From positions 45,127 through 109,126 of the forward strand of contig JBAKBP010006553.1 in assembly GCA_037953745.1 (NCBI GenBank): a stretch of 64,000 bases of DNA, in the 5' to 3' direction. Below are positions 52,822 to 63,057 of this stretch, one piece after another (position 1 is the stretch's first letter; each line of letters starts with the position of its first letter). This stretch comes from Lithodes maja (Eukaryota > Arthropoda > Malacostraca > Decapoda > Lithodidae). A program made the translations under genes and the position numbers. Under the pieces are notes generated by a model. The model was not told where the DNA came from and ran no database searches. It saw nothing but the letters and a program-made list of their open reading frames with translations.

Positions 52822-55620
52822 GTTTTCTATGCAAACGCTCGTAGCATACGCAATAAATTTTCAGATTTAGAGGAACTAGTGTTTACAGAAAATTATGATG
52901 TGATTGGCATAACAGAATCTTGGCTCAATACAGAAGATAGAGACTTTTTAGCAGAGTATTCACTTCCCGGTTATGTAATGTTTGAGAACAGCCGAATAAA
53001 TAAAAATGGAGGTGGCGTTTTATTTTATATCAAAGAAAGTCTTAACCCGACCCTCGTGTCAAAACCTCAAATTGTGAACGTCGACACATCTTTTGTGCTA
53101 ATAAAGAATAATAAAGGTACAAAAATAATACTTGCGTTAATATACAGACCTCCAGCTCAATCAGTGCAAACTGACCGAGAAATTCACGAACAAATTGCAG
53201 ATGTAAGTAACTCACAAGATACCGTAATTTTTGGCGACTTTAATTTACCTGTGACCAAGTGGGGCGATACTCTTACTTCACACTCCGGACATGACTTGTA
53301 TACGAACTTGCAAGAGAGTTCGCTTTATCAATTTGTTCGAACGCCGACCCGTGGTAATAACGTTCTTGACATTGTACTTGCAACAAAAGAAGAATTGATA
53401 GAGAATTTGAATGTTGGTGATGAATTCAGTAACAGCGACCATCGTACGATAACTTTCACTTTAAAGTTTACTAGTAACGAACCAAATAGTAGCATCGAAA
53501 AAGTCCCTAATTTCAAGAAAGCAAACTTCCATAAACTTAGAGCTATGTTTAAAGAAACTGACTGGAGCTTTTTAATTAACAATAACGATATAAATACATC
53601 TTGGAAGTTATTCGAAACCACTTACCTAAAAGCAGTGCAAGACTGCATACCATCGAAAATACGGCGTCCAGGCCATAATAATAAGCCCAAATGGTGGAAT
53701 AAAGATATTTCAAACTGCCTGCTTGCTAAAAAATTTGCTAATGATAGATTAAAATCCTCACAAAATGACGAAGAACGGGTGAAATTTGTAGAGCTACGAC
53801 GCAAAGCCAAAAAGTTAATTAAGCAAAGTAAAAAGACCTTAGAGTTACATATTGCGAATCAAAGTAAAACAAACCCGAAAGAATTCTATAGTTATATCAG
53901 AAAGAAAAAAGTAGTTACTTCAACTGTTGGACCGTTAGTCGATGAAAAAGGAGAATACACCAAAGACGAAGTACAAATGAGTAATGCCCTCAATACCTTC
54001 TTTGCATCAGTTTTTACAACCGAAGACCTCAGTGATATCCCTACACCATCGCCGATTCAGATTGATAATTCAGATCTTCTAAGCAATATTACCGTTACAG
54101 AGAGAGAAGTATTGAATTGTTTAGATAAACTCAAAGTAAATAAAACGCCAGGACCTGATACAATCTCGCCTAGAGTTCTAAAGGAAGCTAAGAATGAGCT
54201 CTCCAAACCACTGACATTACTATTCAATAAATCCTTGCAGTCTGGAACTATGCCTGATCAGTGGAAGCTAGCCAACGTAACACCGATATTCAAAAAAGGC
54301 AGCAAATCCCTACCCAGTAACTATCGTCCAATTAGCTTAACCTCAGTTGTATGTAAAATGCTAGAAACGGTCATACGAGACAGACTCGTAAATCACTTAG
54401 AGGAAAATAACATACTTAAAGATACTCAACACGGCTTTCGTAAAAAACGTTCCTGTTTAACAAACCTCTTAGACTTCTTCCACGATATCCTCAACCTCTA
54501 CGATGAGAGTAAAGCTGTAGATATTATATACCTTGATTTTCAAAAGGCCTTTGACAAAGTTCCCCACAAACGTTTACTGCTAAAACTAAAAGCGCATGGA
54601 ATACAAGACGGTGTGTTGAAATGGATAGAAAATTGGCTCAACAACAGAAAGCAAAGAGTAGTCATAAACGGTAAGGCATCTAAATGGACCAATGTAAGTA
54701 GCGGGGTACCCCAGGGATCGGTACTAGGACCAATTCTCTTTCTAATTTACATCAACGACATAGATGAGGGTCTCACCTGCACAATCTCAAAATTTGCTGA
54801 CGATACAAAAATTGCAAATAGCGTACTCTCAAAAGAACAAGTTGACGATATGCAACACAATCTAGATAAATTGTCATGTTGGGCCCAAATTTGGCAAATG
54901 AGTTTCAATGCGGATAAATGTAAAGTACTACATGTCGGATACCTAAATGAGAAAGCAAACTATTCGATGAATGGCACTCAGCTTAAGAATGTAAACAGAG
55001 AAACTGATCTGGGAGTAACAATATCGAGTAACCTAAAACCGAGTCAACAATGTTCAGAAGTTGTTAAGAAGGCAAACAAAATAATTGGCTTTATAGGCAG
55101 GTCATTTGAGCATAAATCCAAAGAAGTTATCCTAACCCTTTACAATTCCTTAGTCCGCCCTCTTCTGGAATACTGCGTTCAATCCTGGTGCCCTTATTAC
55201 CAAAAAGATATAAACAAGCTAGAACGAGTTCAACGTAGAGTTACCAAAATGATACCTAGCCTAAAGAACAAACCATACGAAGAGCGTCTTAGAGAATTAA
55301 ATCTATTTCCTTTAACCCAGCGCAGATTAAGAGGCGACGTAATTCAAGTGTTCAAAATCATCAAAGGCATCGACAATATGAACTGTAGTAAGTACTTCAC
55401 TATCAACCAATCTAATTACACACGGGGAAACGGTTGCAAAATTATTGGTAAATCTTTTAACTCGCACGAATCTAAGAATTTCTTCTTCAATCGAGTTGTC
55501 AACTTGTGGAATGGGCTTCCCCGAAACGTTATAGACTGCAGCACCGTTGATTCATTTAAATTCCGCCTAGACAAATATCTCGCATCAAACCCGCGACTGA
55601 CTGCGTTTGTAAATGAATAA
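52822..55620 (+). CDS. CR1 ORF2: endonuclease and reverse transcriptase (copy 2)
   Basis: Over 930 open codons with the same motif order as copy 1: NARSIRNKFSDLEEL, GITESWL, IFGDFNLP, NSDHRTITF, then RT blocks to SKFADDTKIA and the thumb ending NPRLTAFVNE. No stops, and all catalytic residues present. No ATG was found between the upstream in-frame stop near 52719 and the first endonuclease motif, so initiation is unclear (non-AUG, reinitiation or termination-coupled). ORF2 lies in the +1 frame relative to ORF1 and is separated from it by about 180 bp. Confidence 0.93.
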   Translation, partial: VFYANARSIRNKFSDLEELVFTENYDVIGITESWLNTEDRDFLAEYSLPGYVMFENSRINKNGGGVLFYIKESLNPTLVSKPQIVNVDTSFVLIKNNKGTKIILALIYRPPAQSVQTDREIHEQIADVSNSQDTVIFGDFNLPVTKWGDTLTSHSGHDLYTNLQESSLYQFVRTPTRGNNVLDIVLATKEELIENLNVGDEFSNSDHRTITFTLKFTSNEPNSSIEKVPNFKKANFHKLRAMFKETDWSFLINNNDINTSWKLFETTYLKAVQDCIPSKIRRPGHNNKPKWWNKDISNCLLAKKFANDRLKSSQNDEERVKFVELRRKAKKLIKQSKKTLELHIANQSKTNPKEFYSYIRKKKVVTSTVGPLVDEKGEYTKDEVQMSNALNTFFASVFTTEDLSDIPTPSPIQIDNSDLLSNITVTEREVLNCLDKLKVNKTPGPDTISPRVLKEAKNELSKPLTLLFNKSLQSGTMPDQWKLANVTPIFKKGSKSLPSNYRPISLTSVVCKMLETVIRDRLVNHLEENNILKDTQHGFRKKRSCLTNLLDFFHDILNLYDESKAVDIIYLDFQKAFDKVPHKRLLLKLKAHGIQDGVLKWIENWLNNRKQRVVINGKASKWTNVSSGVPQGSVLGPILFLIYINDIDEGLTCTISKFADDTKIANSVLSKEQVDDMQHNLDKLSCWAQIWQMSFNADKCKVLHVGYLNEKANYSMNGTQLKNVNRETDLGVTISSNLKPSQQCSEVVKKANKIIGFIGRSFEHKSKEVILTLYNSLVRPLLEYCVQSWCPYYQKDINKLERVQRRVTKMIPSLKNKPYEERLRELNLFPLTQRRLRGDVIQVFKIIKGIDNMNCSKYFTINQSNYTRGNGCKIIGKSFNSHESKNFFFNRVVNLWNGLPRNVIDCSTVDSFKFRLDKYLASNPRLTAFVNE

Positions 55621-55999
55621 CTTTATCCTCCCCTCAGTTACTAACCCATATGTCCCCTACTAACTTCCTAGTCCTGCCACATTAGTGGCAGGGCAGTAGT
55701 TCCCTTTCCAATGTTCCCTTACCCACTCTAAACCACTGTTTGGACACTTGATCCTCAGTGTTTTGGAGGACAAGCAGCCTAGAAGGGTCACTAGATCTGT
55801 TGTTGCTTGATTTCCTTTGTACTCCTTTGTACTCCTTTGTACACACACACACAGACTACAGACCCCAAGGCCGGAACATAGGAGACAATCAACTAGACCT
55901 CGGAATATAGGAAGGTAGGCAATAAACACTAGGATGGCATAAAGGAAGAACGGGACAAAGTCAGAGAAACTATCAAATCGCAGCGTAGTCCTCAAATGC

Positions 56000-56647
56000 T
56001 TGACCCCTTCAGCACGATGACGCCTTTTTACCTTAGATTCTGGCAAAAAATTGACCACCTGCGAGTTTCGGTCTATAAGGATGTTGGAGTTGTAGACATC
56101 GATATTTAGCAGAATTACCGGCTAAAATACTGTTTTAGTTAATTTATAAATACATAAAATCCAATTCAACATACGCTTTAGCCATCAGAAACCTACATTA
56201 TTATTGCATTTCTGTTTACTATCGATGTCTACAGCTCCAACTTCCTTCTAGCCTGAGACTCGCAAGTGGTCAATTAGAGGATTTTATGCAGCTTAACCCC
56301 TTCTTTACCGGCGCCGTTCTTTTAGCTATATTTTGGATAATACTACACAATTCTATGCAGCTTAAAAAGGGCCTGCAGCAGTTAACAGGCTCCCATTCAT
56401 CACACTTAACTCTTTTAACTACCACAGATCCTTCTTACACTGCCAACATCGTGTAAATATAGCTAGAATATAATTAAAAAGGCGTACCCGGTAAAACAGG
56501 GGTTAAGAAGGACCTATGTTATTCAGAGGGTTTATTGAGATGATATTTACCCCTTTGAGTTCTATATGTAGATTATAAGCTAAACAAAAATCGTCTAACA
56601 CTATTCAGAATCTGGTAAAAATTACGTGATGGTGCTGATAGGGTTAA
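56000..56647. mobile_element. TTAA-type MITE containing a second one
   Basis: The left end is TTGACCCCTTCAGCACGATG. The right end on the minus strand is TTAACCCTATCAGCACCATC. The inverted ends are about 20 bp. Another TTAA element (56293-56506) is nested inside. Confidence 0.62.
56293..56506. mobile_element. Nested TTAA-type MITE
   Basis: The left end is TTAACCCCTTCTTTACCGGC. The right end on the minus strand is TTAACCCCTGTTTTACCGGG. Both are flanked by TTAA. Confidence 0.68.
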
Positions 56648-57471
56648 TAGCATACGATAGTTATTGCAATATTAATGAAATAGTTAAGAACATTTTCTAG
56701 TATTTGTTATTGTGATTACACAAATTATACTCTGTTCCATATAAGTCGGCCAAAACTCTTGAATATTAAATTATGTAACTCACACACGACTAAAGTAATC
56801 GAGCTAACATTTCTACCAAGGGTCAGCCAGGGAATAGGTGTATGCATTTACAGCCTATTTGTTCAAGCCCTTTTCAAGTTACAGAGGTTTAGATTAACGA
56901 TGTATGGCCTATCTATAATGAATGGACTACAGTTTTCGTAAAGCCGGTGTCACATGAGCGATTTTTCCGTCAATTTTTATGAGAAATTTTTATCTGGCAG
57001 CTTGAAACTATAAGTTCCATATGCATTAAACTACCTAACATAATCTAACGTCGATCTAGATTCCGATTCAAACGCGAAAGATCCTCAAAATAGTTTAACT
57101 AACTATATATTATTATATATCTAGTTAAAATAGGACTTCAGAGGCTATTAACCCTTCTGGATTATTAAGCCAGCACACTGCAAGTCAAGAAAAGCGTCTG
57201 GACTGGAGACACTTTTCGAGAACCCCAGTCCTTTGCAGAATATATAAACACAGTGAAAACAATAGAGTGTATGCCTGAAGACGTGAAGGCTGCGACAGTC
57301 CATTCAGTACTGTCAGATCCAGCAGAGTAAACATCTCACCAGGACTCAGGTGGAAGAACGGTCACAGATGATTAGTCTGAGCATGTGTATGTGTGGGAGG
57401 GTGGGGATGATTTGGGGAATGATTTATCATTAGAGGACCTTAGAGACATTGCCTTTTATAATAGCCCATTA
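56648..57471. other. Intron 13 or downstream segment with a dispersed repeat
   Basis: Contains the second copy of the repeat at 34560-34680 (56775-56895). Otherwise nothing recognised. Confidence 0.45.
56775..56895. repeat. Unclassified dispersed repeat, copy 2
   Basis: Same block order as 34560-34680: GTAACTCA, AGTAATCGAGC, AGGGTCAGCCAGGGAATAGG, then ATTTACAGCCTATTTGTTC. Confidence 0.55.
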
Positions 57472-58005
57472 AGCCTAGTTCACACATGCCCGAGTCCGAG
57501 TCCGAGTGTCCACGAATCCACAGTCATGGACAATCGGGCAAATTTAAGACAGAGTGTGCAAAATTCCATGAGTGTACACAAGTGTCCATGAGTCACGACG
57601 AGTAGCCATGAGTGCACGGCGAGTGCACTCATGGACGACACTTGCGGTCCTCCACGAATCACTACGGATGTGCTGCGAGTGTACTGAGAGTGGGGGAAAA
57701 TTGGAATATTGGTCATTTTCGGATCACGAGTAGCTACGAGTAGTTACGAGTCACTAAGCGTATTCACGAGTCACTACGAGTCACTGAGAGTTACCACAAG
57801 TGTCATGATGTTGAGATGACTCGGGCCAATATTTTGATGTTGCGATGAAAGTATGGCTCTCCAAGCCGAGTTCTCCAAGAGCCTCGCATGACGTTGTCCG
57901 AGTTCCCACAAGTTCCCTCGACACTGCCCAAGTCATTACGCGAGTCCCCGCGACTGTGGACTCGTGGACACTCGGGCTCGGACTCGGGCATGTGTGAACA
58001 ATGCT
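57472..58005. mobile_element. Harbinger-like MITE rich in CACGAGT motifs
   Basis: The left end is AGCCTAGTTCACACATGCCC. The right end on the minus strand is AGCATTGTTCACACATGCCC, followed by GAGTCCGAG on both arms. Flanked by TTA on each side (57469-57471 and 58006-58008). The ends resemble those of 19098-20769. The interior repeats CACGAGTCACTACGAG-like words. Confidence 0.72.
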
Positions 58006-58208
58006 TTAAAGGCAGAATAGGTTAAAGCTACTGGTATTTTTTAAAGCTGCAATGCAAACAAACCTATATGGGTGTAATACGACTTAGGCACAATAAAAGT
58101 GTATTAACTTTATAATTTTAAGCGGATTTTCGATTATTTTCCAAATTCTTCTACAGATGAAAACACTTGCATGAAGTAGATTCATATGCCCAGGAGACGA
58201 TAATGTTC

Positions 58209-58682
58209 TTAACCCTTCCAGCCCGGCTGTCCTGTTATAAGGACACCGCGGTAGTTGGGCAGGACCCCGGGTGTCCTTATAACAGGCAGGAAGCTTGAAA
58301 GCCTACTCAGCTTGGTCTGAACGCATGTAAACAAAGCTGGTCATTGCGTCACCGCACCTCCGAAAACAAGAAGGAGACATCGGATCAATGTTGTTGTTGT
58401 ATGGTATGATGAAATTAGTGTCTGAAAAGCTCCGATATTTTCAACATCGCGGCAAAATTCGCTCCATGGAAATCGTCATCACAACTGAACCAGTTGACTT
58501 ACAGAGCTCTACTCAACACCAGTCTACAGATTGGAAACCGCACTACATTTAAAGATGCGTGGGAAATTTCTAGCAGTTAAAATAACAAAGATACGGTAGC
58601 CTAGGCCTAGACGTTTTTCGGCCAAATCGCCCGGGTACCTGACACTGTCCTTAGGAGGACGACCCCGGATCAGAAGGGTTAA
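58209..58682. mobile_element. TTAA-type MITE
   Basis: The left end is TTAACCCTTCCAGCCCGG. The right end on the minus strand is TTAACCCTTCTGATCCGGGG. Two GGACAC/TGTCC-bearing hairpins lie near the left end. Confidence 0.62.
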
Positions 58683-58777
58683 AATTGTTGTACGTTTCAT
58701 ATTTGTAATATACCGACCATATGATAGAGCCTGCTCTGATAGTGCGTGATGTGATCTATATAATATTTTCGATTGTT

Positions 58778-58800
58778 TGTGTGTGTGTGTGTGTGTGTGT
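58778..58800. repeat. (GT)n microsatellite
   Basis: About eleven GT units. Confidence 0.85.
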
Positions 58801-59117
58801 TCTTAATAGGCGGCCGCAGTTTTGTACCTGGGGAGCTGAAACTATGCATGTGGGTGTCAATTGACCTGGGCCAGGTCATAGAGGGGGCGAGGCCACGATC
58901 GGAGGTAGTTTCGAGGCCGATATTGAAAAAAAAAATGAAAAAAATTGCCGTTTGGGACAGAAGGCGGCCTCCGATCGAAAAGGTGTATGGAACGAAAGTT
59001 GTTTGCAGCCCCCCAAAATGGGGGTATGGATGAGGTCAGATACAAAATCGGAGGTCATTTAGCGGCCGAAATCGAGGTCGCCGTTTAATGAGGCACAGGG
59101 AGGTCGAGACCGGTGAT

Positions 59118-59216
59118 TATGGTAGTAGTAGTATTGTGATGATTGTGGTAGTAGTGATTGATGATGGTGATTATGGTAGTAGTAGTGGTGGTAGTAGTAA
59201 TGGTGATTATGGTAGA
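59118..59216. repeat. Degenerate GTA/GATGGT-type tandem repeat
   Basis: Runs of GTAGTAGTA, GTGATGATTGTG and GTGATTATGGTAGTAGTAG alternate for about 100 bp. Confidence 0.8.
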
Positions 59217-59221
59217 ATTTA

Positions 59222-59251
59222 AACCCGGGCAATGCCGGGTACCCCTGCTAG
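59222..59251 (+). mobile_element. Possible Helitron 3' terminus
   Basis: ACCCGGGCAATGCCGGGT can form a hairpin (ACCCGG/CCGGGT). Eight bases later comes CTAG, followed by T. This is the usual layout of a Helitron 3' end (hairpin, short spacer, CTRR). The matching 5' TC end was not located, so the element length is unknown. Confidence 0.5.
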
Positions 59252-59514
59252 TAACCTATATTATAAGTTCGATACATCGGACATTAAGAAACTTAAAGCG
59301 ATTTTCAGAACAAAATTCGTCATGATTTTCAAAGGGTTAATCATTCCTCTATTTCCCTCTTAAGAATCTGGCTGTGAGGAAGCCAAGAAGCACAAATTGA
59401 GAAAATGAAGCAGGGAAAGCCAGAGGAAATGTATGCAAATAAGCCCCCTTCCTGCCACCGTCCTTCCTCCATTGCAATTTTTCGTGATTTTCGCCTCCCA
59501 GCAGTACGACGAAG

Positions 59515-59690
59515 TTTTTTTATTTCTTATGTGAGTGAGGAAGACACAAGGTAGAACTGCCTGTAGCGAGTGTCTCCCCCAGAGTTGAAAGAGTGATAGG
59601 GCCAAAATCAAGGGACGTTCGAGCTAAAATGCCTGGAGAGACCGAGTTTGAAGCAATTTAAGTCATAGGAAGAGGGAAAGACTGATTCTG
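59515..59690 (-). mobile_element. LINE 3'-end fragment (minus)
   Basis: The reverse complement matches the end of the 21305-23665 LINE: coding for a FKLRVSRHFGSNVP-like end, then CACTCTTTCAACT-GGGGGAGACACTCGCTACAGGCAG and an A-rich tail at 59515-59523. Confidence 0.7.
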
Positions 59691-59742
59691 TGGATAACTT
59701 GATGCGGTTATATTAGGGAAAGTACTGCCAAATTAACTCCTG

Positions 59743-60113
59743 TTAAGGGGGTGGCCTGCTTTTTTCTCTCCTTTTCTCTCTTTCTTCGGGCTGTATCCAT
59801 TCTGCCCCATTCAGCCACTGTTTTAAGACGTTTATCCCCATCCAGGTGTCGATTTCTTCCTGGTGAGCGATAGCGAGCCAGCATTGTATGGAGAAATCCA
59901 GCTTCAACGGACACATTTTTCTACCGAAAAATTTACCAATTTAGCCTACTTTCAAAAACATTTAATAATATATGCTTGCTCACTACTCCTCGCCAGGAAA
60001 AAAATGACACCTGGATGGGGAAAAACGTCTTAAAACAGTAGGCTGAATGGGGCCGAATGGATACAACCCAGAGAGGGAGAGAGAACAAATTAAAACGAGG
60101 TGGGCCCCCTTAA
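59743..60113. mobile_element. Foldback MITE with arms of about 130 bp
   Basis: TTAA at both ends (59743-59746 and 60110-60113). The arms share TGTATCCATTCTGCCCCATT, TTTTAAGACGTTTATCCCCA and CAGGTGTC-ATTTCTTCCTGG in inverted order. The centre contains TTTTCTACCGAAAAATTT. Confidence 0.75.
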
Positions 60114-60323
60114 CCCTTTCAAGATTCGATTACGCATTTCTTGTCTGTTCTCTGGCTATTAGTTGGCGATTTTATGCAGATTAGTAAGGGTGTATGGAAG
60201 TCAGAGGGTTAATTAAGATAGTTTTTACCCTTTTAATTCCCACAGATCCTTCCTCAACTGTAAACAATCGTCTAATAATAGCCAGAATAGATTGTCAAAG
60301 TCATAATCTTCAAAGAGGGTCCA
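60110..60323. mobile_element. TTAA-type MITE sharing a TTAA with its neighbour
   Basis: Starts TTAACCCTTTCAAGATTCGA and ends TAATCTTCAAAGAGGG with a decayed right flank. Its left TTAA is the right TTAA of the foldback element. The interior resembles 44161-44376. Confidence 0.55.
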
Positions 60324-60657
60324 GAAAAATACATAATAAATAAAACCTTAAGTGAAAATATTATCCAAATATATATCGTGTGGATGCTTCCTCCCACCCT
60401 CTTTATCCGGATATGCCATTAAGCGGATTGAACCGTTGTAAGTCCATCACTGGCCTGTGCTATTATCCAGACTAGTCGTTTAAGCGGATTACCAACAAAT
60501 GAGGCTCGAACGCGGCTTTCGTTATTGACGTATTAAGCGGACTATCAGAGAGAGAGAGAGAGAGACGTATCTTTACGTAGATAAACTGACCACACAGACC
60601 TTAAGATCCCAGCGAGGTGGTCAAGGTATGAACAAGCTGATATAGTTAAGAGAGAGA

Positions 60658-61954
60658 GAGTACAAAGGAAATCAAGCAACAACAGGTCTAGTGACCCTTC
60701 TAGGCTGCTTGTCCTCCAAAACACTGAGGATCAAGTGTCCAAACAGTGGTTTAGAGTGGGTAAGGGAACATTGGAAAGGGAACTACTGCCCTAGAACTAA
60801 TGTCCGTGGCAGGATTAGGAAGTTAGTAGGGGACAGATGGGTTAGTAACTGAGGGGGGTATACAATAAAGTTATTCATTTACAAACGCAGTCAGTCGCGG
60901 GTTTGATGCGAGATATTTGTCTAACCGGAGTTTAAATGAATCAACGGTGCTGCAGTCTATAACGTCTCGGGGAAGCCCATTCCACAAGTTGACAACTCGA
61001 TTGAAGAAGAAATTCTTAGATTCGTGTGAGTTAAAAGATTTACCAATAATTTTGCAACCGTTTCCCCGCGTGTAATTAGATTGGTCGATAGTGAAGTACT
61101 TACTACAGTTCATATTGTCGATGCCTTTGATGATTTTGAACACTTGAATTAAGTCGCCTCTTAATCTGCGCTGGGTTAAAGGAAATAGATTTAATTCTCT
61201 AAGACGCTCTTCGTATGGTTTGTTCTTTAGGCTAGGTATCATTTTGGTAACTCTACGTTGAACTCGTTCTAGCTTGTTTATATCTTTTTGGTAATAAGGG
61301 CACCAGGATTGAACGCAGTATTCCAGAAGAGGGCGGACTAAGGAATTGTAAAGGGTTAGGATAACATCTTTGGATTTATGCTCAAATGACCTGCCTATAA
61401 AGCCAATTATTTTGTTTGCCTTCTTAACAACTTCTGAACATTGTTGACTCGGTTTTAGGTTACTCGATATTGTTACTCCCAGATCGGTTTCTTTGTTTAC
61501 ATTCTTAAGCTGAGTGCCATTCATCGAATAGTTTGCTTTCTCATTTAGGTATCCGATATGTAGTACTTTACATTTATCCGCATTGAAACTCATTTGCCAA
61601 ATTTGGGCCCAACATGACAATTTATCTAGATTGTGTTGCATATCGTCAACTTGTTCTTTTGAGAGTACGCTATTTGCAATTTTTGTATCGTCAGCAAATT
61701 TCGAGACTGTACAGGTGAGACCCTCATCTATGTCGTTGATGTAAATTAGAAAGATAATTGGTCCTAGTACCGATCCCTGGGGTACCCCACTACTTACATT
61801 GGTCCATTTAGATGCCTTACCGTTTATGACTACTCTTTGCTTTCTGTCGCTGAGCCAATTTTCTATCCATTTCAACACACCGTCTTGTATTCCATGCACT
61901 TTTAGTTTTAGCAGTAATCGTTTGTGGGGAACTTTGTCAAAGGCCTTTTGAAAA

Positions 61955-61957
<3 letters not shown>
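60658..61957 (-). mobile_element. CR1 LINE 3' copy (minus), 5'-truncated
   Basis: Minus strand. It begins within the DFQKAFDKVPH block at 61957 and ends at GTACAAAGGA (60658). Both ends abut GA tracts (about 60648-60657 and 61957-62028). The sequence is nearly identical to the 3' part of CR1 copy 1, including its IGYLNEK, VNKETD and KSKDVIL variants. Confidence 0.93.
60871..61956 (-). pseudogene. CR1 ORF2 3' part, truncated but open
   Basis: About 360 codons open from the truncation point to the TAA, covering SSGVPQGSVLGPIIFLIYIN, SKFADDTKIA and the thumb to NPRLTAFVNE. The endonuclease and N-terminal RT blocks are missing. Only about two residues differ from copy 1 over 340, so the insertion is recent. 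Confidence 0.92.

Positions 61958-62028
<71 letters not shown>
61957..62028. repeat. (GA)n microsatellite at the CR1 5' border
   Basis: Over thirty GA units starting right at the truncated end of the minus-strand CR1. Confidence 0.95.
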
Positions 62029-62030
<2 letters not shown>

Positions 62031-62316
62031 ACACAGACAATGTATATGTTATTAATTTCACCACAACACCAAACACCTCATATACACATACTACACATAC
62101 CATGCGGTCCCTACTAGGCAGTCCGAACTTAATGCAAAAATAGAATTTGCTACAGAGTGGAAGGCAAGGATAGCAAAGCAGAAGGCTCTCTTTCCACCCA
62201 CCACACGGATTGGTCGGCATCAAATTATAGTTGGGGAAACAAGTCCCCAGCAAAATGATAACATCTCTACTGGGACATTTATAGTAAAGAATGAAGTTGA
62301 CAAATATTATAATTAT

Positions 62317-62320
<4 letters not shown>

Positions 62321-62403
<83 letters not shown>

Positions 62404-62408
62404 GAGAA
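62321..62408. repeat. (GA)n microsatellite
   Basis: Nearly pure GA with one ACAG interruption. Confidence 0.95.
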
Positions 62409-62577
62409 AGTAAAGATTAATCACATAAGTATTACAATAAAAAGATAGAAAGCTAAATGAGAGACAAAGAGGAAAAGTTCTGAAAGGACAGAGAAGGAAA
62501 AGGTAAAGAAAATAATAATGTATCCCAGAAAAAAATCGATAGTTTCAGTAAAAGAGTGACAGCGTGAACAAGAAAAG

Positions 62578-62830
62578 TTAAGGGGAGATATTTTACTTGG
62601 GCTGGTGTTTTTTCTGGACCCCCTTCTCCCTCATGTCCAGCCCATTAGTTATGAGATTTTCAAACGTTCGTCCGCTTAGTTAGGCGATTTTCAGATCTAT
62701 CGCACCCTTCTTTGTCAATTTTAAGACCCTTCGTGCCATTTAGGTGTCATTTTTTTACTGGCAAGCGATAGCGAGCCTGCAGTTTAAGAGGGCGTTTTTC
62801 TACCGAAATATGTACAAATTTATCTCGAAG
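62578..62830. repeat. Fragment of TTAAGGGG-type MITE
   Basis: Starts TTAAGGGGAGATATTTTACT and shares CCCCCTTCTCCCTCATGTCC, AAGCGATAGCGAGCCTGCAG and TTTTTCTACCGAAATATGTA with the other family members. The right end is unclear. Confidence 0.6.
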
Positions 62831-63057
62831 GGGAATGTTGTTTATTTTTTGGGAAATTTAATTTTTATTCTCTCCCAGCTGCTGGGCGAGAATGACAATG
62901 AAATCTCTATAACCCAAGTTGCGTGGGGGTACTTGTAAAAAGCCCTGTATGGTATCCTGGAATATGGATCCTGCGACTTGTGGATCAGTTGATATACATT
63001 CTCCAAGTAGGATTTCCCTTCTCCGTATATATAGGAAAAAGTTAAAATTCCTTCATC

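Larger units (their letters stand above)
50307..55850 (+). mobile_element. CR1 LINE, full length or nearly so (copy 2)
   Basis: ORF1 (51606-52643) and ORF2 (52822-55620) are both intact, followed by the 3' UTR with CCTTTGTACT repeats ending near 55845. The 5' UTR probably begins directly after the (CT)n tract at 50306 and contains tandem repeats (51276-51505). The exact 5' border is inferred. This is the best candidate for a recently active element in the window. Confidence 0.88.

Noticed and set aside
56759..56941. Possible membrane or EGF exon of the cadherin
   Set aside because: No cysteine pattern, no hydrophobic span of the right length, and it lies in a dispersed repeat shared with 34560-34680.
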